DNA of 35,669 nt, taken from contig ONCE01000020.1 in NCBI GenBank assembly GCA_900316245.1, positions 1 to 35,669 of the forward strand, read 5' to 3'. The DNA comes from an uncultured Bacteroidales bacterium. Lineage in GTDB: Bacteria; Bacteroidota; Bacteroidia; Bacteroidales; UBA932. A model generated the notes under the pieces. The model saw only the letters and a list, made by a program, of their open reading frames with translations, searched no databases and was not told where the DNA came from. This document shows positions 1-9,014 of this stretch, piece by piece (position 1 is the stretch's first letter; each line of letters opens with the position of its first letter). A program made the translations under genes and the position numbers.

Positions 1-1439
1 CCGATGCAGTGATTCTGGAAGATGTTGTGGAGGATGACTTCGGGGTCCAGGAGGTCCGTTCCCAAGATGGAATTGATGGCCGACAGGGCGCGGCGGAGGT
101 CTTCTGCCACGAGGTCCGAAGGGATGCCGCGGGAGAGGGAAGTGCTGCAATCGGAGAGGGCCGATGAGGCATTTTGCAGGGCCTCAAAGTGCCGGACATT
201 TGTAATAAAGGTCGAATCCTCGTTGGGGAAGAGACCTTTTTCCGTCTGATAGAGGGCTTCTTTGAGCTGGTCCAGACCCCTCTGCTCTTTTGCTGAGATT
301 GTAAGTAATTCTGCTTTTGTATTAAGCGATAAAACAAAGTTGTTAATCGCTGTAACATTTTTGTTAATACCCGAAGAGGCTGCTTTATCGGCCTTGTTAA
401 GCAGAATGAAGACCTTCTGCCGGGAAGCATCCACATACTGGAAGAGGGTACGCAAATTATCCAAAAGGTCGGATTCTTCGGATTGCGCATCCAGCATACA
501 GAGCACAATCTCCACCTCTGAAATCTTGCGGAAGGTTCGGTCTATTCCCAGTTTTTCCACTGTGTCGGAAGACTCCCGGATACCGGCAGTATCGATGAAA
601 CGGAAGAGAATTCCGTTCAGGTTCATAGTTTCCTCAATAGTGTCGCGGGTGGTTCCGGGAATATCTGTTACAATAGCCCTTTCTTCTCCCACGAGGGCAT
701 TGAGCAGCGTGCTCTTTCCGGCATTGGCCGGCCCCACAATGGCAACGGGAACACCGTTCTTGATCATATTGCCCTGGCGGAAGGAAGCCGCCAATTTGTC
801 CACATGCTTCTTCGTGTCCATCAGAAGCGCCAGAAGCTTCTCCCTGTCTGCAAACTCCACATCCTCCTCGCTGAAATCCAGTTCCAGCTCCAGCAAGGAA
901 GCCATTTCCAGGAGTTGCGAGCGCAGGCTGGCCAGTTGGGCCGAAAAACCGCCCTTAAGCTGGTTCATGGCCACGCGGTGGGAAGCCGCAGTGGTGGAAG
1001 AAATGACATCGGCCACGGCTTCGGCCTGGGCCAAATCCAGCTTTCCGTTCAGGAAGGCCCGGCGGGTAAATTCCCCGGGTTCTGCAAAACGGGCCCCGGC
1101 TTTCAGGAGCAGGCCGATAAGTTCCCGGACAATATAGGCCGATGCGTGGGTGGAGATTTCCACAGAGTCTTCGCCGGTGTAACTGTGGGGGGCGCGGAAG
1201 ACCGATACGAGGACTTCGTCCAGAAGGGAAGGAGATTCGCTCGCTTCGCTCGGTATGACAAATACTTTTCCGAAGTGGATGGTGTAGCCTTTTGATTCAG
1301 AAATGGTTCCGGTAGTTAACTGAACCACTGCGTCAGCAATGCGGAAGGCTTCCGGACCACTGATGCGGATAATAGAAATTGCACCGGTTCCTGGAGTGGT
1401 AGCCGGTGCAACGATGGTTTCCTGATAGGAATTAATCAT
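1..1439 (-). CDS. mnmE: tRNA modification GTPase MnmE (TrmE), 3' end cut by window edge
   Basis: MnmE with MnmG makes the 5-carboxymethylaminomethyl group on U34 of certain tRNAs. Translating the minus strand gives an N-terminal folate-binding domain with the usual [13 protein letters not shown] segment near residue 84, a helical region, and an inserted G domain: G1 GPANAGKS (236-243), DTAG (283-286) and NKAD (348-351). The frame reaches base 1 with the residues HCIG, so the family-typical C-terminal Cys-Ile-Gly-Lys is only about one codon from completion. The ATG at 1439 overlaps the end of rho by 8 nt, suggesting translational coupling. Residues 61-70 ([10 protein letters not shown]) are encoded by a palindromic repeat that lengthens a loop just before [10 protein letters not shown]. 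The function is certain; the start is well supported by the standard N-terminal pattern [21 protein letters not shown]. Confidence 0.96.
   Translation of the reverse strand, partial: MINSYQETIVAPATTPGTGAISIIRISGPEAFRIADAVVQLTTGTISESKGYTIHFGKVFVIPSEASESPSLLDEVLVSVFRAPHSYTGEDSVEISTHASAYIVRELIGLLLKAGARFAEPGEFTRRAFLNGKLDLAQAEAVADVISSTTAASHRVAMNQLKGGFSAQLASLRSQLLEMASLLELELDFSEEDVEFADREKLLALLMDTKKHVDKLAASFRQGNMIKNGVPVAIVGPANAGKSTLLNALVGEERAIVTDIPGTTRDTIEETMNLNGILFRFIDTAGIRESSDTVEKLGIDRTFRKISEVEIVLCMLDAQSEESDLLDNLRTLFQYVDASRQKVFILLNKADKAASSGINKNVTAINNFVLSLNTKAELLTISAKEQRGLDQLKEALYQTEKGLFPNEDSTFITNVRHFEALQNASSALSDCSTSLSRGIPSDLVAEDLRRALSAINSILGTDLLDPEVILHNIFQNHCI
1230..1260 (-). repeat. 31-bp palindromic repeat inside mnmE (copy 1)
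   Basis: On the minus strand this begins TGTCATACCGAGCGAAGCGA and ends TCTCCT. A second copy at 23970-24000 differs at one base. The centre CGAGCGAAGCGAGCG can fold on itself around GCGAAGC. It lies in frame in mnmE and codes for [10 protein letters not shown], a segment I would not expect in the family at that loop. Confidence 0.85.
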
Positions 1440-3150
1440 ACCGTCCGAACTTGGACATATTGTCTACCAAGTCCTTGTTGGTCCTGAATTCGTCCATATG
1501 CTGCTGCATCCAGGTCATGGCTTCTACGGGGTTCATATCGGCCAGGAGCTTGCGCAGGATCCAGATGCGGTTGTTGGTGTAGGCGTCGTACAGCAGATCG
1601 TCTCGGCGGGTGCTGGAAAGAACCAGGTTCACAGCCGGGAAGATACGCTTGTTGGAGAGGTTGCGGTCCAGCTGGAGTTCCATATTGCCGGTACCCTTGA
1701 ATTCCTCGAAGATAACGTCGTCCATCTTGGAACCGGTTTCCGTAAGGGCCGTGGCCAGGATGGTGAGGGAACCGCCACCTTCAATATTACGGGCCGCACC
1801 GAAGAAACGCTTGGGCTTCTGGAGGGCGTTGGCATCTACACCGCCGGTGAGAACCTTGCCGGAAGCGGGCTGTACGGTATTGTAGGCACGGGCCAGACGG
1901 GTAATGGAATCCAGGAGAATCACTACGTCGTGGCCGCATTCTACCAGGCGGCGGGCCTTGTCCAGTACCATATTGGCCACTTTGACGTGACGCTCTGCCG
2001 GTTCATCGAAGGTAGAAGCCACTACCTCGGCCTTTACGCTGCGCTGCATATCCGTCACTTCTTCCGGACGCTCGTCGATGAGGAGAACGATCTCATAGAC
2101 CTCCGGGTGATTGTCTGCGATGGCATTGGCGATGGCCTTCAGGAGCATGGTCTTACCGGTCTTGGGCTGTGCCACGATAAGGCCGCGCTGACCCTTTCCG
2201 ATAGGGGTGAACATATCTACCACGCGGATGCTCTGGTCTTTCTCGTGTCCGTGGCCCAGAAGGTTGAATTTCTCCGTAGGGAACAGGGGAGTAAGGAAAT
2301 CGAAGGGCACGCGGTCTCTTACAAACTCCGGCGTACGGCCATTGATGAACTTGATCTTGACCAGCGGGAAATACTTGTCTCCCTCGCGCGGAGGACGGAT
2401 TTCACCGGTGACGGTGTCTCCGTTCTTGAGGGCGTTCTGCTTGATCTGCTGCTGGGAGACGTAGATATCGTCCGGGGAATTGAGGTAGTTATAGTCACTG
2501 GAGCGGAGGAAACCGTAACCGTCCGGCATAATTTCCAGGACGCCGGTAGCTTCTACAGAACCTTCAAATTCTATCTTGGCAGGCCTCTGGGGCTGCTGCT
2601 GTTGTTGTTGCGGCTGCTGCTGAGGCTGGTTTTGATTTTGATTCTGATTCTGCTGTTTCTCCTTCCGCTGACGCTTGTTGTTTTCTTTCTTCTCGCGGAG
2701 TTCTTCCTTTTGGGCTTCATCTTCCTTGAGATCGTCAAACAGGCTGTGGATAAACTGCTTTCCATCCACTTCTTCGGCCTTCTTTTCGGCCTGGGGCTCT
2801 GCAACGGGGGCTTCTTCCACTACCGCAGCCTTGGGCTTGCGACCGCGCTTTTTGGGCACTTTGGGGGCTTCCTCCGCCACGGGTTCTGCGGCTTCGACCT
2901 TGGCCTCGGGTTTAACCTCCGGCTTGGCTTCTACGGGCTTGGAAGCCTCTTTCTTGGGACGTCCGCGTTTCTTGGCTGCAGGTTTAGGCTCTGCAGGCTT
3001 TTGCGATTCAATGACGGCCTCGGTGTCCAGAATGGTGAATCCCAGGGTAGGGAGATCCATTTTGGCGGCACCTTTGATGTTAAGTTTTTCACCAAGCGCC
3101 CTGAGCTGTTCTTCGCTCATAGCGTTCAATTCAGACAATTTATGGGGCAT
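1432..3150 (-). CDS. rho: Transcription termination factor Rho with long disordered insert
   Basis: Rho is a hexameric RNA-dependent ATPase that ends transcription. Of 572 residues, 1-48 form the N-terminal helical Rho_N-like part. Residues about 51-190 are low-complexity: Lys/Pro/Glu-rich, with two basic AT-hook-like motifs KKRGRPKK (60-67) and KKRGRKPK (100-107), then a Gln/Asn-rich run (166-189). The cold-shock RNA-binding domain follows (about 192-275, with [15 protein letters not shown]), and then the ATPase with Walker A AQPKTGKT (327-334), [13 protein letters not shown] (356-368) and [16 protein letters not shown]. coli Rho is about 420 residues, so the extra length is this insert, which is a known trait of Bacteroidota. 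Its TAA lies within the first codons of mnmE. A strong promoter sits just upstream. Confidence 0.98.
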   Translation of the reverse strand: MPHKLSELNAMSEEQLRALGEKLNIKGAAKMDLPTLGFTILDTEAVIESQKPAEPKPAAKKRGRPKKEASKPVEAKPEVKPEAKVEAAEPVAEEAPKVPKKRGRKPKAAVVEEAPVAEPQAEKKAEEVDGKQFIHSLFDDLKEDEAQKEELREKKENNKRQRKEKQQNQNQNQNQPQQQPQQQQQQPQRPAKIEFEGSVEATGVLEIMPDGYGFLRSSDYNYLNSPDDIYVSQQQIKQNALKNGDTVTGEIRPPREGDKYFPLVKIKFINGRTPEFVRDRVPFDFLTPLFPTEKFNLLGHGHEKDQSIRVVDMFTPIGKGQRGLIVAQPKTGKTMLLKAIANAIADNHPEVYEIVLLIDERPEEVTDMQRSVKAEVVASTFDEPAERHVKVANMVLDKARRLVECGHDVVILLDSITRLARAYNTVQPASGKVLTGGVDANALQKPKRFFGAARNIEGGGSLTILATALTETGSKMDDVIFEEFKGTGNMELQLDRNLSNKRIFPAVNLVLSSTRRDDLLYDAYTNNRIWILRKLLADMNPVEAMTWMQQHMDEFRTNKDLVDNMSKFGRYD

Positions 3151-3203
3151 AAAAATCTTGAATATATTTCAATACAGAAAGTTTCCCGAACGGAAAACCA
3201 TTG

Positions 3204-3234
3204 CAAAGATAGCGAAAAAAAGGAAAACAACAAA
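3204..3234 (-). promoter_or_regulatory. Bacteroides-type promoter for rho-mnmE
   Basis: On the minus strand, TTTG (3234-3231), a 19-nt spacer and TATCTTTG (3211-3204) match the Bacteroidota consensus TTTG-N19-21-TAnnTTTG exactly. The predicted start of transcription is near 3198, about 47 nt before the rho ATG. The -33 box nearly touches the lptD stop codon and no terminator hairpin is visible between, so lptD transcripts may also read into rho. Confidence 0.75.
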
Positions 3235-3236
3235 CG

Positions 3237-6071
3237 CTATTTCAACATATTGTCCATATAGCTGTCGCTCTTCTTGAAACGGAGGAGGTCTGCCAGGGCG
3301 GAAGCATTGGCGGCAATGCGGAAGCTGTAGGACTTATACATACCCATAGGCACCCAGGAAACGGCAATATTGAAGCAGTGGAGGTCGTAGGTGGCACTGA
3401 ACTGCGTGGAAGTGAACTTCATGGCCATAAAGTCGAAGCCGCTGCTGGCCTGGATGCTCAGACGGGGCGTCAGCTTGATGCTGCCGTTGATGCTCATCGT
3501 CTGGGTTATATTTCTCTTGGTAATCAGTTCCTGGGTTGTGGGCTGATAGGAATAAGTCTTGGAATAACTGAGCGAATAACTGAAACTCAGCGACCAGGGG
3601 GCGTTGGGATTCATATAATATACGTAGCCGCCCGGGATGTATTCTCCGGTAAGGGGATGATAGTAAATGCGCTGGTAAGCGTTGGCATCCGTGGATGCGC
3701 CACCTGCCTTGCGGCCGTCGTTGCCGTCAATGGCACCCTTTCCGCTGATAGAATAGGAGGCCGAAAGGGAAGCGTTGGTCAGGCGCAGCGGAACACCTTT
3801 GACCGCCACGTTGAACTTGTTGATGCGCTGCCCCTTCTCGTTGATGGCGTAAGGGTCGAAATTGAGGTTGCCGCTCAGGTTGATCTTGTTGAAAAGATTG
3901 GTAGAGGCCGTTACACCCACGTTCTGCATCCTCATAGAATCGGCCAGGAAGTTGTAGCTGGTGTTGATGGTGAGCTGGTCCAGCAGCTTGACCTTCTTGG
4001 AGCCCGTTCCGGTGGTGTCCTTGAGGTCCATCACCTTGGCTTCCAGGTTGTTGCCTATGGAGAGGGACATAGTGGCACTCTTGCCGCGTCCGGGGGCCGA
4101 TACGGAGTTGTAGGGCGATATCTGATAGATATTGTACATGGACTCGTCGTGGAACGAGCCTCTCTTGTCGTAGTAGGAGGCAAGGGTGCGCCAGCCATTG
4201 AAGGACGTACCTTTTTCCGGACTCAGGTTCAGGGATATGGACGGGGATATCACGTGCCGGATGGCCTGCAGTTTCCGGTGCTTGCCGAAATTGAACATAC
4301 CGTAGATGCGCGTACTCATAGACACGCTTCCGGAATAGGTATGCGTAATGCCGAAGGTGTTGAACGCCTGTCCTTCATCCTTGACCACCTTCTGGGCTAC
4401 GACATCATTGCCCTCCTTATCCCGGACTATGATGGGATTGCCGTCTCCGTCCAGCTCTTCCGCCAGGTACTGGTTACCCTTGGAGAACATCCAGTTCATA
4501 CCGTAAGAAATGCTGGGCGACACGTTGATATACTTGAACAGCGTAAAGCTGGGAAGGCCTATCTGGAAGTTGTGCGTCATACCGTTCTTCATGGTATGGA
4601 GGGCCTTGGTGGCCAGCGAGTCGCCAAATTCCTTGACGCGGTAGGTATTGCCGTTGCGGTCTACAGCCGTCTTGTAAGTGCCGTCCGGATTCATTACGAA
4701 GTCCTGCAGGTCTCTCATCTTGAAGTTGAGCCTGTTTTGGAAAGAGGTGGAATAACCGAAGGAAATCTTTTCATAGGCCTTTTCCTTGCCCACGCGCTGC
4801 TTCTGCTTGAAGGGGTAGAAGCGGTTCACGTTGAAGGTGATATTGGGCAGGGTGAAGGAATAACTGGAGTCCCTGGTGTTCTGGTTGTGCATGGCGTTCA
4901 CGCTCAGGCTGAACTTGCCGTTCCAGTTGTGGGAGTAGGAAATGGAGGATCCTATCTGGTTTTGCTGGGCATCCTGCACCGAACGGGCATTGTAGCGGTT
5001 GTTGGACGGGCTGGAGAAGTTCACCGAAGCCGTGAATGAAGTTCCCGGATGGGCCTTGGAATCCATCGAATGCGACCATTTTACGCCGAAGTTCCGGGAC
5101 TGCACAAAGTCTGCGCTGCCTTTTTCACCGGCCTGGTCGTTGGAATAGGAAATGCCGAAGTTACCGTTGAATTTGTAATTGACCTTGTAGCGGGAGTTGA
5201 TGTCCACGGCCCAGGAGCCCAGGGTATAATAGTCGCCGGTAATGGAGAGGTCAAAGTAATCTCCAAACACGAAGTACATACCGGCATCCCTCATAAAGAA
5301 GCCGCGGGCCTGCTCTTCACCGAAGGTAGGGAGCAGCAGACCGGTAGCGCGGGTGGGCTTTTTGGGAACGAAGCCAAAAGGCAGGCCGATGGGAACCGGA
5401 ACCCCGGCAATCACCGGCCAGGCAGGGCCGAAGACCGTTTTCTGGGAAGGCTTGGTTATGACCTTGGCCATACTGAGCTTGAGGAAGTAGTGGGGCTCTT
5501 CCAGGTCGCATACCGTGTAGATACCGTCCCGGAGGTTGATGGACTTGTCGGGCATCATCTTGATGCGCTTGCCCTGCAGCAGACCCTCCGATTCCTTGGT
5601 AACCATATTGGTAATGCGGGCCTTCTGCGTGGTGAAATTGTAGCGGAGTTCGTCCATCTTGTAACTCTGCCCGCCTTCCGTCATTTCCGGAAGGCCTATC
5701 ATTTCTCCGGTGGCAATGTCTTTTCGGCCCGTGGCATAGACGGTATTGTCCAGCATATTGTACTCCAGGTAATCGGCCGTGAGCTTCATATCCTGGTAGG
5801 TGACGGTGGCGCCGCCATAGTAGTAGATCATGCGCTTGCCGTCCGTGAAGTCCGTAATGATGGAATCTTTGGCCGTAGTGAAGGCCGGGCGCTCCAGGGA
5901 ACTCTTTTTCAGCAGGTCCAGGGAGTCTGCCTTGGCCGTTTTGACGGAGTCTGCACGGGCCAGGGAATCCGGCAAGGAAGCCTTCTGAACCTCCTGTGCG
6001 CCGGCCGGCAGCTGTAAGGCCACCAGCAGGAGCGTCAGGACGTTGAGATATAGAAAAAACTTCCTTGTCAT
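3237..6071 (-). CDS. lptD: LPS assembly outer-membrane protein LptD, Bacteroidota type
   Basis: LptD is the outer-membrane barrel that inserts lipopolysaccharide at the cell surface. The chosen start (ATG at 6071) gives 944 residues beginning MTRKFFLYLNVLTLLLVALQ, a signal peptide ending GAQ; an open frame extends further upstream but would run into the divergent amidase gene and past the promoter. Residues about 55-200 show the OstA-like beta-jellyroll repeats (YYYGGATVTYQDMKLTADYL, then DNTVYATGRKD), followed by PIGLPFGFVPKK and a long barrel region with many alternating aromatic strands. The C-terminus, DSYMDNMLK, does not end in an aromatic residue. The head-to-head arrangement with an amidase gene fits this family in Bacteroidales. 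Confidence 0.92.
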   Translation of the reverse strand: MTRKFFLYLNVLTLLLVALQLPAGAQEVQKASLPDSLARADSVKTAKADSLDLLKKSSLERPAFTTAKDSIITDFTDGKRMIYYYGGATVTYQDMKLTADYLEYNMLDNTVYATGRKDIATGEMIGLPEMTEGGQSYKMDELRYNFTTQKARITNMVTKESEGLLQGKRIKMMPDKSINLRDGIYTVCDLEEPHYFLKLSMAKVITKPSQKTVFGPAWPVIAGVPVPIGLPFGFVPKKPTRATGLLLPTFGEEQARGFFMRDAGMYFVFGDYFDLSITGDYYTLGSWAVDINSRYKVNYKFNGNFGISYSNDQAGEKGSADFVQSRNFGVKWSHSMDSKAHPGTSFTASVNFSSPSNNRYNARSVQDAQQNQIGSSISYSHNWNGKFSLSVNAMHNQNTRDSSYSFTLPNITFNVNRFYPFKQKQRVGKEKAYEKISFGYSTSFQNRLNFKMRDLQDFVMNPDGTYKTAVDRNGNTYRVKEFGDSLATKALHTMKNGMTHNFQIGLPSFTLFKYINVSPSISYGMNWMFSKGNQYLAEELDGDGNPIIVRDKEGNDVVAQKVVKDEGQAFNTFGITHTYSGSVSMSTRIYGMFNFGKHRKLQAIRHVISPSISLNLSPEKGTSFNGWRTLASYYDKRGSFHDESMYNIYQISPYNSVSAPGRGKSATMSLSIGNNLEAKVMDLKDTTGTGSKKVKLLDQLTINTSYNFLADSMRMQNVGVTASTNLFNKINLSGNLNFDPYAINEKGQRINKFNVAVKGVPLRLTNASLSASYSISGKGAIDGNDGRKAGGASTDANAYQRIYYHPLTGEYIPGGYVYYMNPNAPWSLSFSYSLSYSKTYSYQPTTQELITKRNITQTMSINGSIKLTPRLSIQASSGFDFMAMKFTSTQFSATYDLHCFNIAVSWVPMGMYKSYSFRIAANASALADLLRFKKSDSYMDNMLK

Positions 6072-6093
6072 TGGATTATTTTTGCTATTTTTG
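6064..6093 (+). promoter_or_regulatory. Possible promoter for the amidase gene
   Basis: TATTTTTG at 6086-6093 matches the -7 box, with an imperfect CTTG at 6064-6067 at 18-nt spacing. A second TATTTTTG lies at 6077-6084. Transcription would begin about 50 nt before the ATG at 6153. The box overlaps the 5' leader of the divergent lptD. Confidence 0.45.
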
Positions 6094-6109
6094 TGCAAAA
6101 TATAACTTA

Positions 6110-6140
6110 CAAAAATACTACTTATTCCATAATATACAAA
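6110..6140 (-). promoter_or_regulatory. Promoter for lptD
   Basis: On the minus strand TTTG (6140-6137), 19 nt, TATTTTTG (6117-6110) matches the Bacteroidota promoter consensus. Transcription would begin near 6104, about 33 nt before the ATG at 6071, which supports that start over longer upstream frames. Confidence 0.75.
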
Positions 6141-6152
6141 ACGCGTCCCCCT

Positions 6153-7301
6153 ATGAAGCCGTTTTTTCGCCACCTGCTGCCGCTGAGCCTGTCGCTCCTT
6201 CTTGCAATCCCCGTGCCCACAAGCGCACAGGTGCTCAAGCTCAAAACGGTGGTCATTGACCCCGGTCACGGCGGAAGGGACGCCGGCTGCGTGAGCCGGG
6301 ACAACAAGACCTACGAAAAGACGGTCACCCTGGACGTAGCCAAGCGCCTGGAGCAGAAAATCAAGGCGGCCTATCCGGATGTGAAGGTCATTATGACCCG
6401 CTCCACGGACAAATTTGTAGAACTGGAAAACCGCGCCGTCATTGCCAACAAGGCAGACGCCAACCTCTTTATCTCCATCCACGTGAACTCCATCGGAGGC
6501 AAGGCTACCTCCGCCAACGGCTTTTCCGTGCACGTCCTGGGCCAATCGGCCAAAAAGGGAAACGACCTCTTCTCCAAGAACCTGGATCTGGTCAAGCGGG
6601 AAAACTCCGTGATTATGATGGAAGACGATTATAAGACCAAGTACCAGGGTTTCGACCCCAGCGACCCTCAGTCTTACATTATCTTCAGCCTTATGCAGAA
6701 CGCCCATCTGAGCCAGAGCCTCGCCTTTGCAGAAGATGTGGCCGATGCCCTCGCCAACGGACCCATCAAGCGGAGCAGGGGAGTCTCCCAGGATCCCTTC
6801 TGGGTGCTCTGGCGCACCGCTATGCCTTCCGTACTTATAGAGGTAGGCTTTATGTCCAATCCCAACGACCTGGCCACTATGCGTACGGAAAAGGGCCGGG
6901 ACGGCATTGCAGACGGCATTTTCAACGCTTTCAAGACCTTTAAGACGCGCTACGACGGCGGAAATACGGCTGCGCCCGCACCTGATCCCAAGCCCCAGCC
7001 GGTGGTGGAGGAAGAAGAGCCGGTCGCCCCTTCGGCCCCGGAGGAAAAAGCCGCTCCTGTCAAGGAAGGGCCGGTGTATGGAATCCAGGTTCTGGCCATT
7101 GGAAAAGATATGAAATGGGACGACCCTTATTTCCAGGGTTACAAGCCCACTGTGGTGCCCGCCGGCAAGCTGAAAAAGTATGTTATCTGCACTTCGAATT
7201 CTTTGGAAGAAGTGAAGAAAAATTTTCCGAATATTCAGAAAAAATTCAAGGATAGTTATATGGTAAAAATCGAGAATGGAAGCACCACTCCCATTCGCTG
7301 A
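6153..7301 (+). CDS. N-acetylmuramoyl-L-alanine amidase (Amidase_3) with SPOR-like tail
   Basis: This zinc amidase cleaves the bond between N-acetylmuramic acid and the stem peptide of peptidoglycan, usually during cell division. The start chosen gives 382 residues with signal peptide MKPFFRHLLPLSLSLLLAIP and cleavage after TSAQ; an upstream ATG at 6093 lies in the promoter region and would bury the signal sequence. The catalytic domain (about 29-270) shows the zinc residues in VVIDPGHGGRDAG (His39), Glu55 and SIHVNS (His110), and the catalytic LIEVGFMSN. A Pro/Glu-rich linker follows (about 275-305), then a C-terminal domain starting VYGIQVLAIGK that resembles a SPOR peptidoglycan-binding fold. 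The partner gene is the divergent lptD, so envelope genes cluster here. Confidence 0.92.
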   Translation: MKPFFRHLLPLSLSLLLAIPVPTSAQVLKLKTVVIDPGHGGRDAGCVSRDNKTYEKTVTLDVAKRLEQKIKAAYPDVKVIMTRSTDKFVELENRAVIANKADANLFISIHVNSIGGKATSANGFSVHVLGQSAKKGNDLFSKNLDLVKRENSVIMMEDDYKTKYQGFDPSDPQSYIIFSLMQNAHLSQSLAFAEDVADALANGPIKRSRGVSQDPFWVLWRTAMPSVLIEVGFMSNPNDLATMRTEKGRDGIADGIFNAFKTFKTRYDGGNTAAPAPDPKPQPVVEEEEPVAPSAPEEKAAPVKEGPVYGIQVLAIGKDMKWDDPYFQGYKPTVVPAGKLKKYVICTSNSLEEVKKNFPNIQKKFKDSYMVKIENGSTTPIR

Positions 7302-7586
7302 TTTTTCCTTGTTTCAGGGGCCTGAAAAGGGGATAAAACGCGGATGCTCTTATTTATAATTTTTCAAAATAAGATATCCCCTCTACAAAAGGTATAGCAG
7401 TACCGACGCGCTGTAAGTTGCTCAAAGACAGTAGTTTGTAAAATAGGACTTTTTAGTCGTCCCGTTTGTTAACTTATGTATAAAAAAATTAAAAAACAAT
7501 AGCGACAAGAATTTTTTTTCAAGAATTTTTCCTCCATATTTGCAAACAAATAAGCTAAGGACAACACTGTAGTTTTTTATCCCCTG
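7302..7586 (+). other. 285-nt AT-rich leader region upstream of dnaA
   Basis: No gene is seen. It begins with a short inverted repeat TTTCAGGGGCCTGAAA (7312-7327) that lacks a T-run and is at best a weak end signal for the amidase gene. TTATCCCCT occurs at 7577-7585, ending 1 nt before the dnaA ATG, and in inverse orientation at 7328-7336, and ATATCCCCT at 7374-7382; these resemble the DnaA box TTATCCACA at 6-7 of 9 positions. Around 7475-7535 the sequence is very A/T-rich with long A and T runs. CATATTTG near 7536-7543 is one base off a -7 box, without a clear -33. I do not call an origin. Confidence 0.5.
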
Positions 7587-9014
7587 ATGAACAACCAGGA
7601 AAGACATATTGCGGTATGGAACAACTGTCTGCAGATCATTGAAAACAACATTGATCCGCAGCAGTTCAATACCTGGTTCAAACTCATCCGTCCGGTCTCC
7701 TTGGAAGGAGCCAAACTGACGGTTGAGGTTCCTTCGGATTTCTTCCGCCAGTACATCGAGGAAGCTTATAAGGAACTGCTCCGGCTCACCATCAAGAGAG
7801 CCATCGGCGCAGAAGGTCAGCTCTTCTACCTGGTCCGCCCGGTCCAGAACAAGGAAGGGATGGTCCTTCCCGCCAGCCAGAGCGCCGTTCCCACCAACAA
7901 TCCGGTATCGGTTCCCACGTACCAGCCCGTCGGCCGCCCCAGTCCCTTCGTGTTCCCGGGCGTGCAGCGCGTCAAGATCAACCCTCGCCTGAACCCGGTA
8001 TACTGCTTTGGCAACCTGGTGGAAGGGGAGTGCAACAAGCTGGGGGTCAACGCCGCAGAGAATATCTCGCAGGCTCCCGGCAAAACGCCCTTCAACCCGC
8101 TCTTCCTCTTCGGAGGTCCGGGTCTGGGCAAGACGCACATCGCACAGGCCATCGGCATTTCCATCAAGGAACATTTCCAGGACCAGGTGGTCCTCTATGT
8201 AACGGGTCACGAGTTCAAGACCCAGTATATGGACGCCGTCCAGAACAACCGCATCGTAGACTTCATAGCCTTCTATCAGCGCATTGATGTCCTCATCGTA
8301 GACGATATCCAGGATCTGATGGGTGCCGGTTCCCAGAACGCGTTCTTCAACGTATTCAACCACCTGCACCAGAACGGCAAGCAGCTCATCTTCACCAGTG
8401 ACCGCGCCCCCGTGGAGCTTCAGAATTTCGAAGACCGCCTTATGTCCCGTTTCAAGTGGGGCCTGTCCGTAGAACTTCTGAAGCCGGATTACAACACCCG
8501 TCTGGAAATGCTGCGTTCCCGCGCCCTCCGGGAAGGTGTCAAGCTCAGCGAAGACGTTCTGACGTACCTGGCTTCCCGCATCAAGACCAATTTCCGCGAA
8601 CTGGAAGGCACGCTTACCTCCCTGGTAGCCTATGCCACCCTGGGTCACAGGGACATTGACGTGGAACTGGCCCAGTCCGTCAGCGGCAAAATTGTGGGAG
8701 AAGAGGAGAAAGAGGTCACTACAGACCTTATCATCAACAGCGTCTGCGAGTATTTCAACATCACGCGGGCTATGCTGCTCTCCACCACCCGCAAGCGCCA
8801 GATTGTACAGGCCCGTCAAATTGCCATGTACGAGTGCCGCAACCTCATCTCCAACTGCTCGCTCAGCACTATTGGAGCAGAACTGGGCGGCAAAGACCAC
8901 GCTACGGTTCTGCACGCCTGCAACACCGTCCAGGATCTGATGTCCACGGACAAACTCTTCCGCCAGTGGGTAGAAGATATTGAGGGTATGATTGTAGTTC
9001 CTGTAGAGAACTAA
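7587..9014 (+). CDS. dnaA: Chromosomal replication initiator DnaA
   Basis: DnaA binds origin boxes and opens the DNA for replication. All four domains are visible in 475 residues: domain I (1-85, with WNNCLQIIE and FNTWFKLIRP), a short linker (86-130), the AAA+ domain III with Walker A GGPGLGKT (176-183), Walker B VLIVDDIQ (235-242), sensor I FTSD (269-272) and RLMSRFKWG, and domain IV with the DNA-binding signature GGKDHATVLHA (434-444). The ATG at 7587 follows the TTATCCCCT motif directly, so initiation could be sensitive to DnaA occupancy at the gene if those motifs are true boxes. Its TAA overlaps the rpe stop on the other strand by 4 nt (9011-9014). Confidence 0.99.
   Translation: MNNQERHIAVWNNCLQIIENNIDPQQFNTWFKLIRPVSLEGAKLTVEVPSDFFRQYIEEAYKELLRLTIKRAIGAEGQLFYLVRPVQNKEGMVLPASQSAVPTNNPVSVPTYQPVGRPSPFVFPGVQRVKINPRLNPVYCFGNLVEGECNKLGVNAAENISQAPGKTPFNPLFLFGGPGLGKTHIAQAIGISIKEHFQDQVVLYVTGHEFKTQYMDAVQNNRIVDFIAFYQRIDVLIVDDIQDLMGAGSQNAFFNVFNHLHQNGKQLIFTSDRAPVELQNFEDRLMSRFKWGLSVELLKPDYNTRLEMLRSRALREGVKLSEDVLTYLASRIKTNFRELEGTLTSLVAYATLGHRDIDVELAQSVSGKIVGEEEKEVTTDLIINSVCEYFNITRAMLLSTTRKRQIVQARQIAMYECRNLISNCSLSTIGAELGGKDHATVLHACNTVQDLMSTDKLFRQWVEDIEGMIVVPVEN

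Noticed and set aside
262-1137. Plus-strand open frame at the left edge
   Set aside because: The minus strand encodes a complete MnmE sequence through this region; the plus frame is Ser/Arg-rich and lacks recognisable motifs.
2580-2680. Tandem-repeat or frameshift artefact in the Gln/Asn tract of rho
   Set aside because: The frame stays open on both sides with normal Rho domains, and such tracts occur in Bacteroidota Rho, so it is genuine coding sequence.
1498-3261. Long open frame (587 codons) antisense to rho
   Set aside because: It mirrors the codon bias of rho; the translation has no family features and rho fills the opposite strand. The same applies to long frames antisense to lptD (3378-5039), rel (20915-22906), ligA (24138-26033) and tamL (34035-35030).
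6072-6707. N-terminal extension of LptD to 6707
   Set aside because: It would overlap the amidase gene on the other strand and precede the promoter; the ATG at 6071 begins a clear signal peptide.
7312-7327. Terminator TTTCAGGGGCCTGAAA after the amidase gene
   Set aside because: The stem is short, the loop very small and no T-run follows, so it is not a convincing intrinsic terminator.
7302-7586. Chromosomal origin next to dnaA
   Set aside because: The region is AT-rich, but there is no cluster of true TTATCCACA boxes and only weak variants. GC skew over the genome would be needed.
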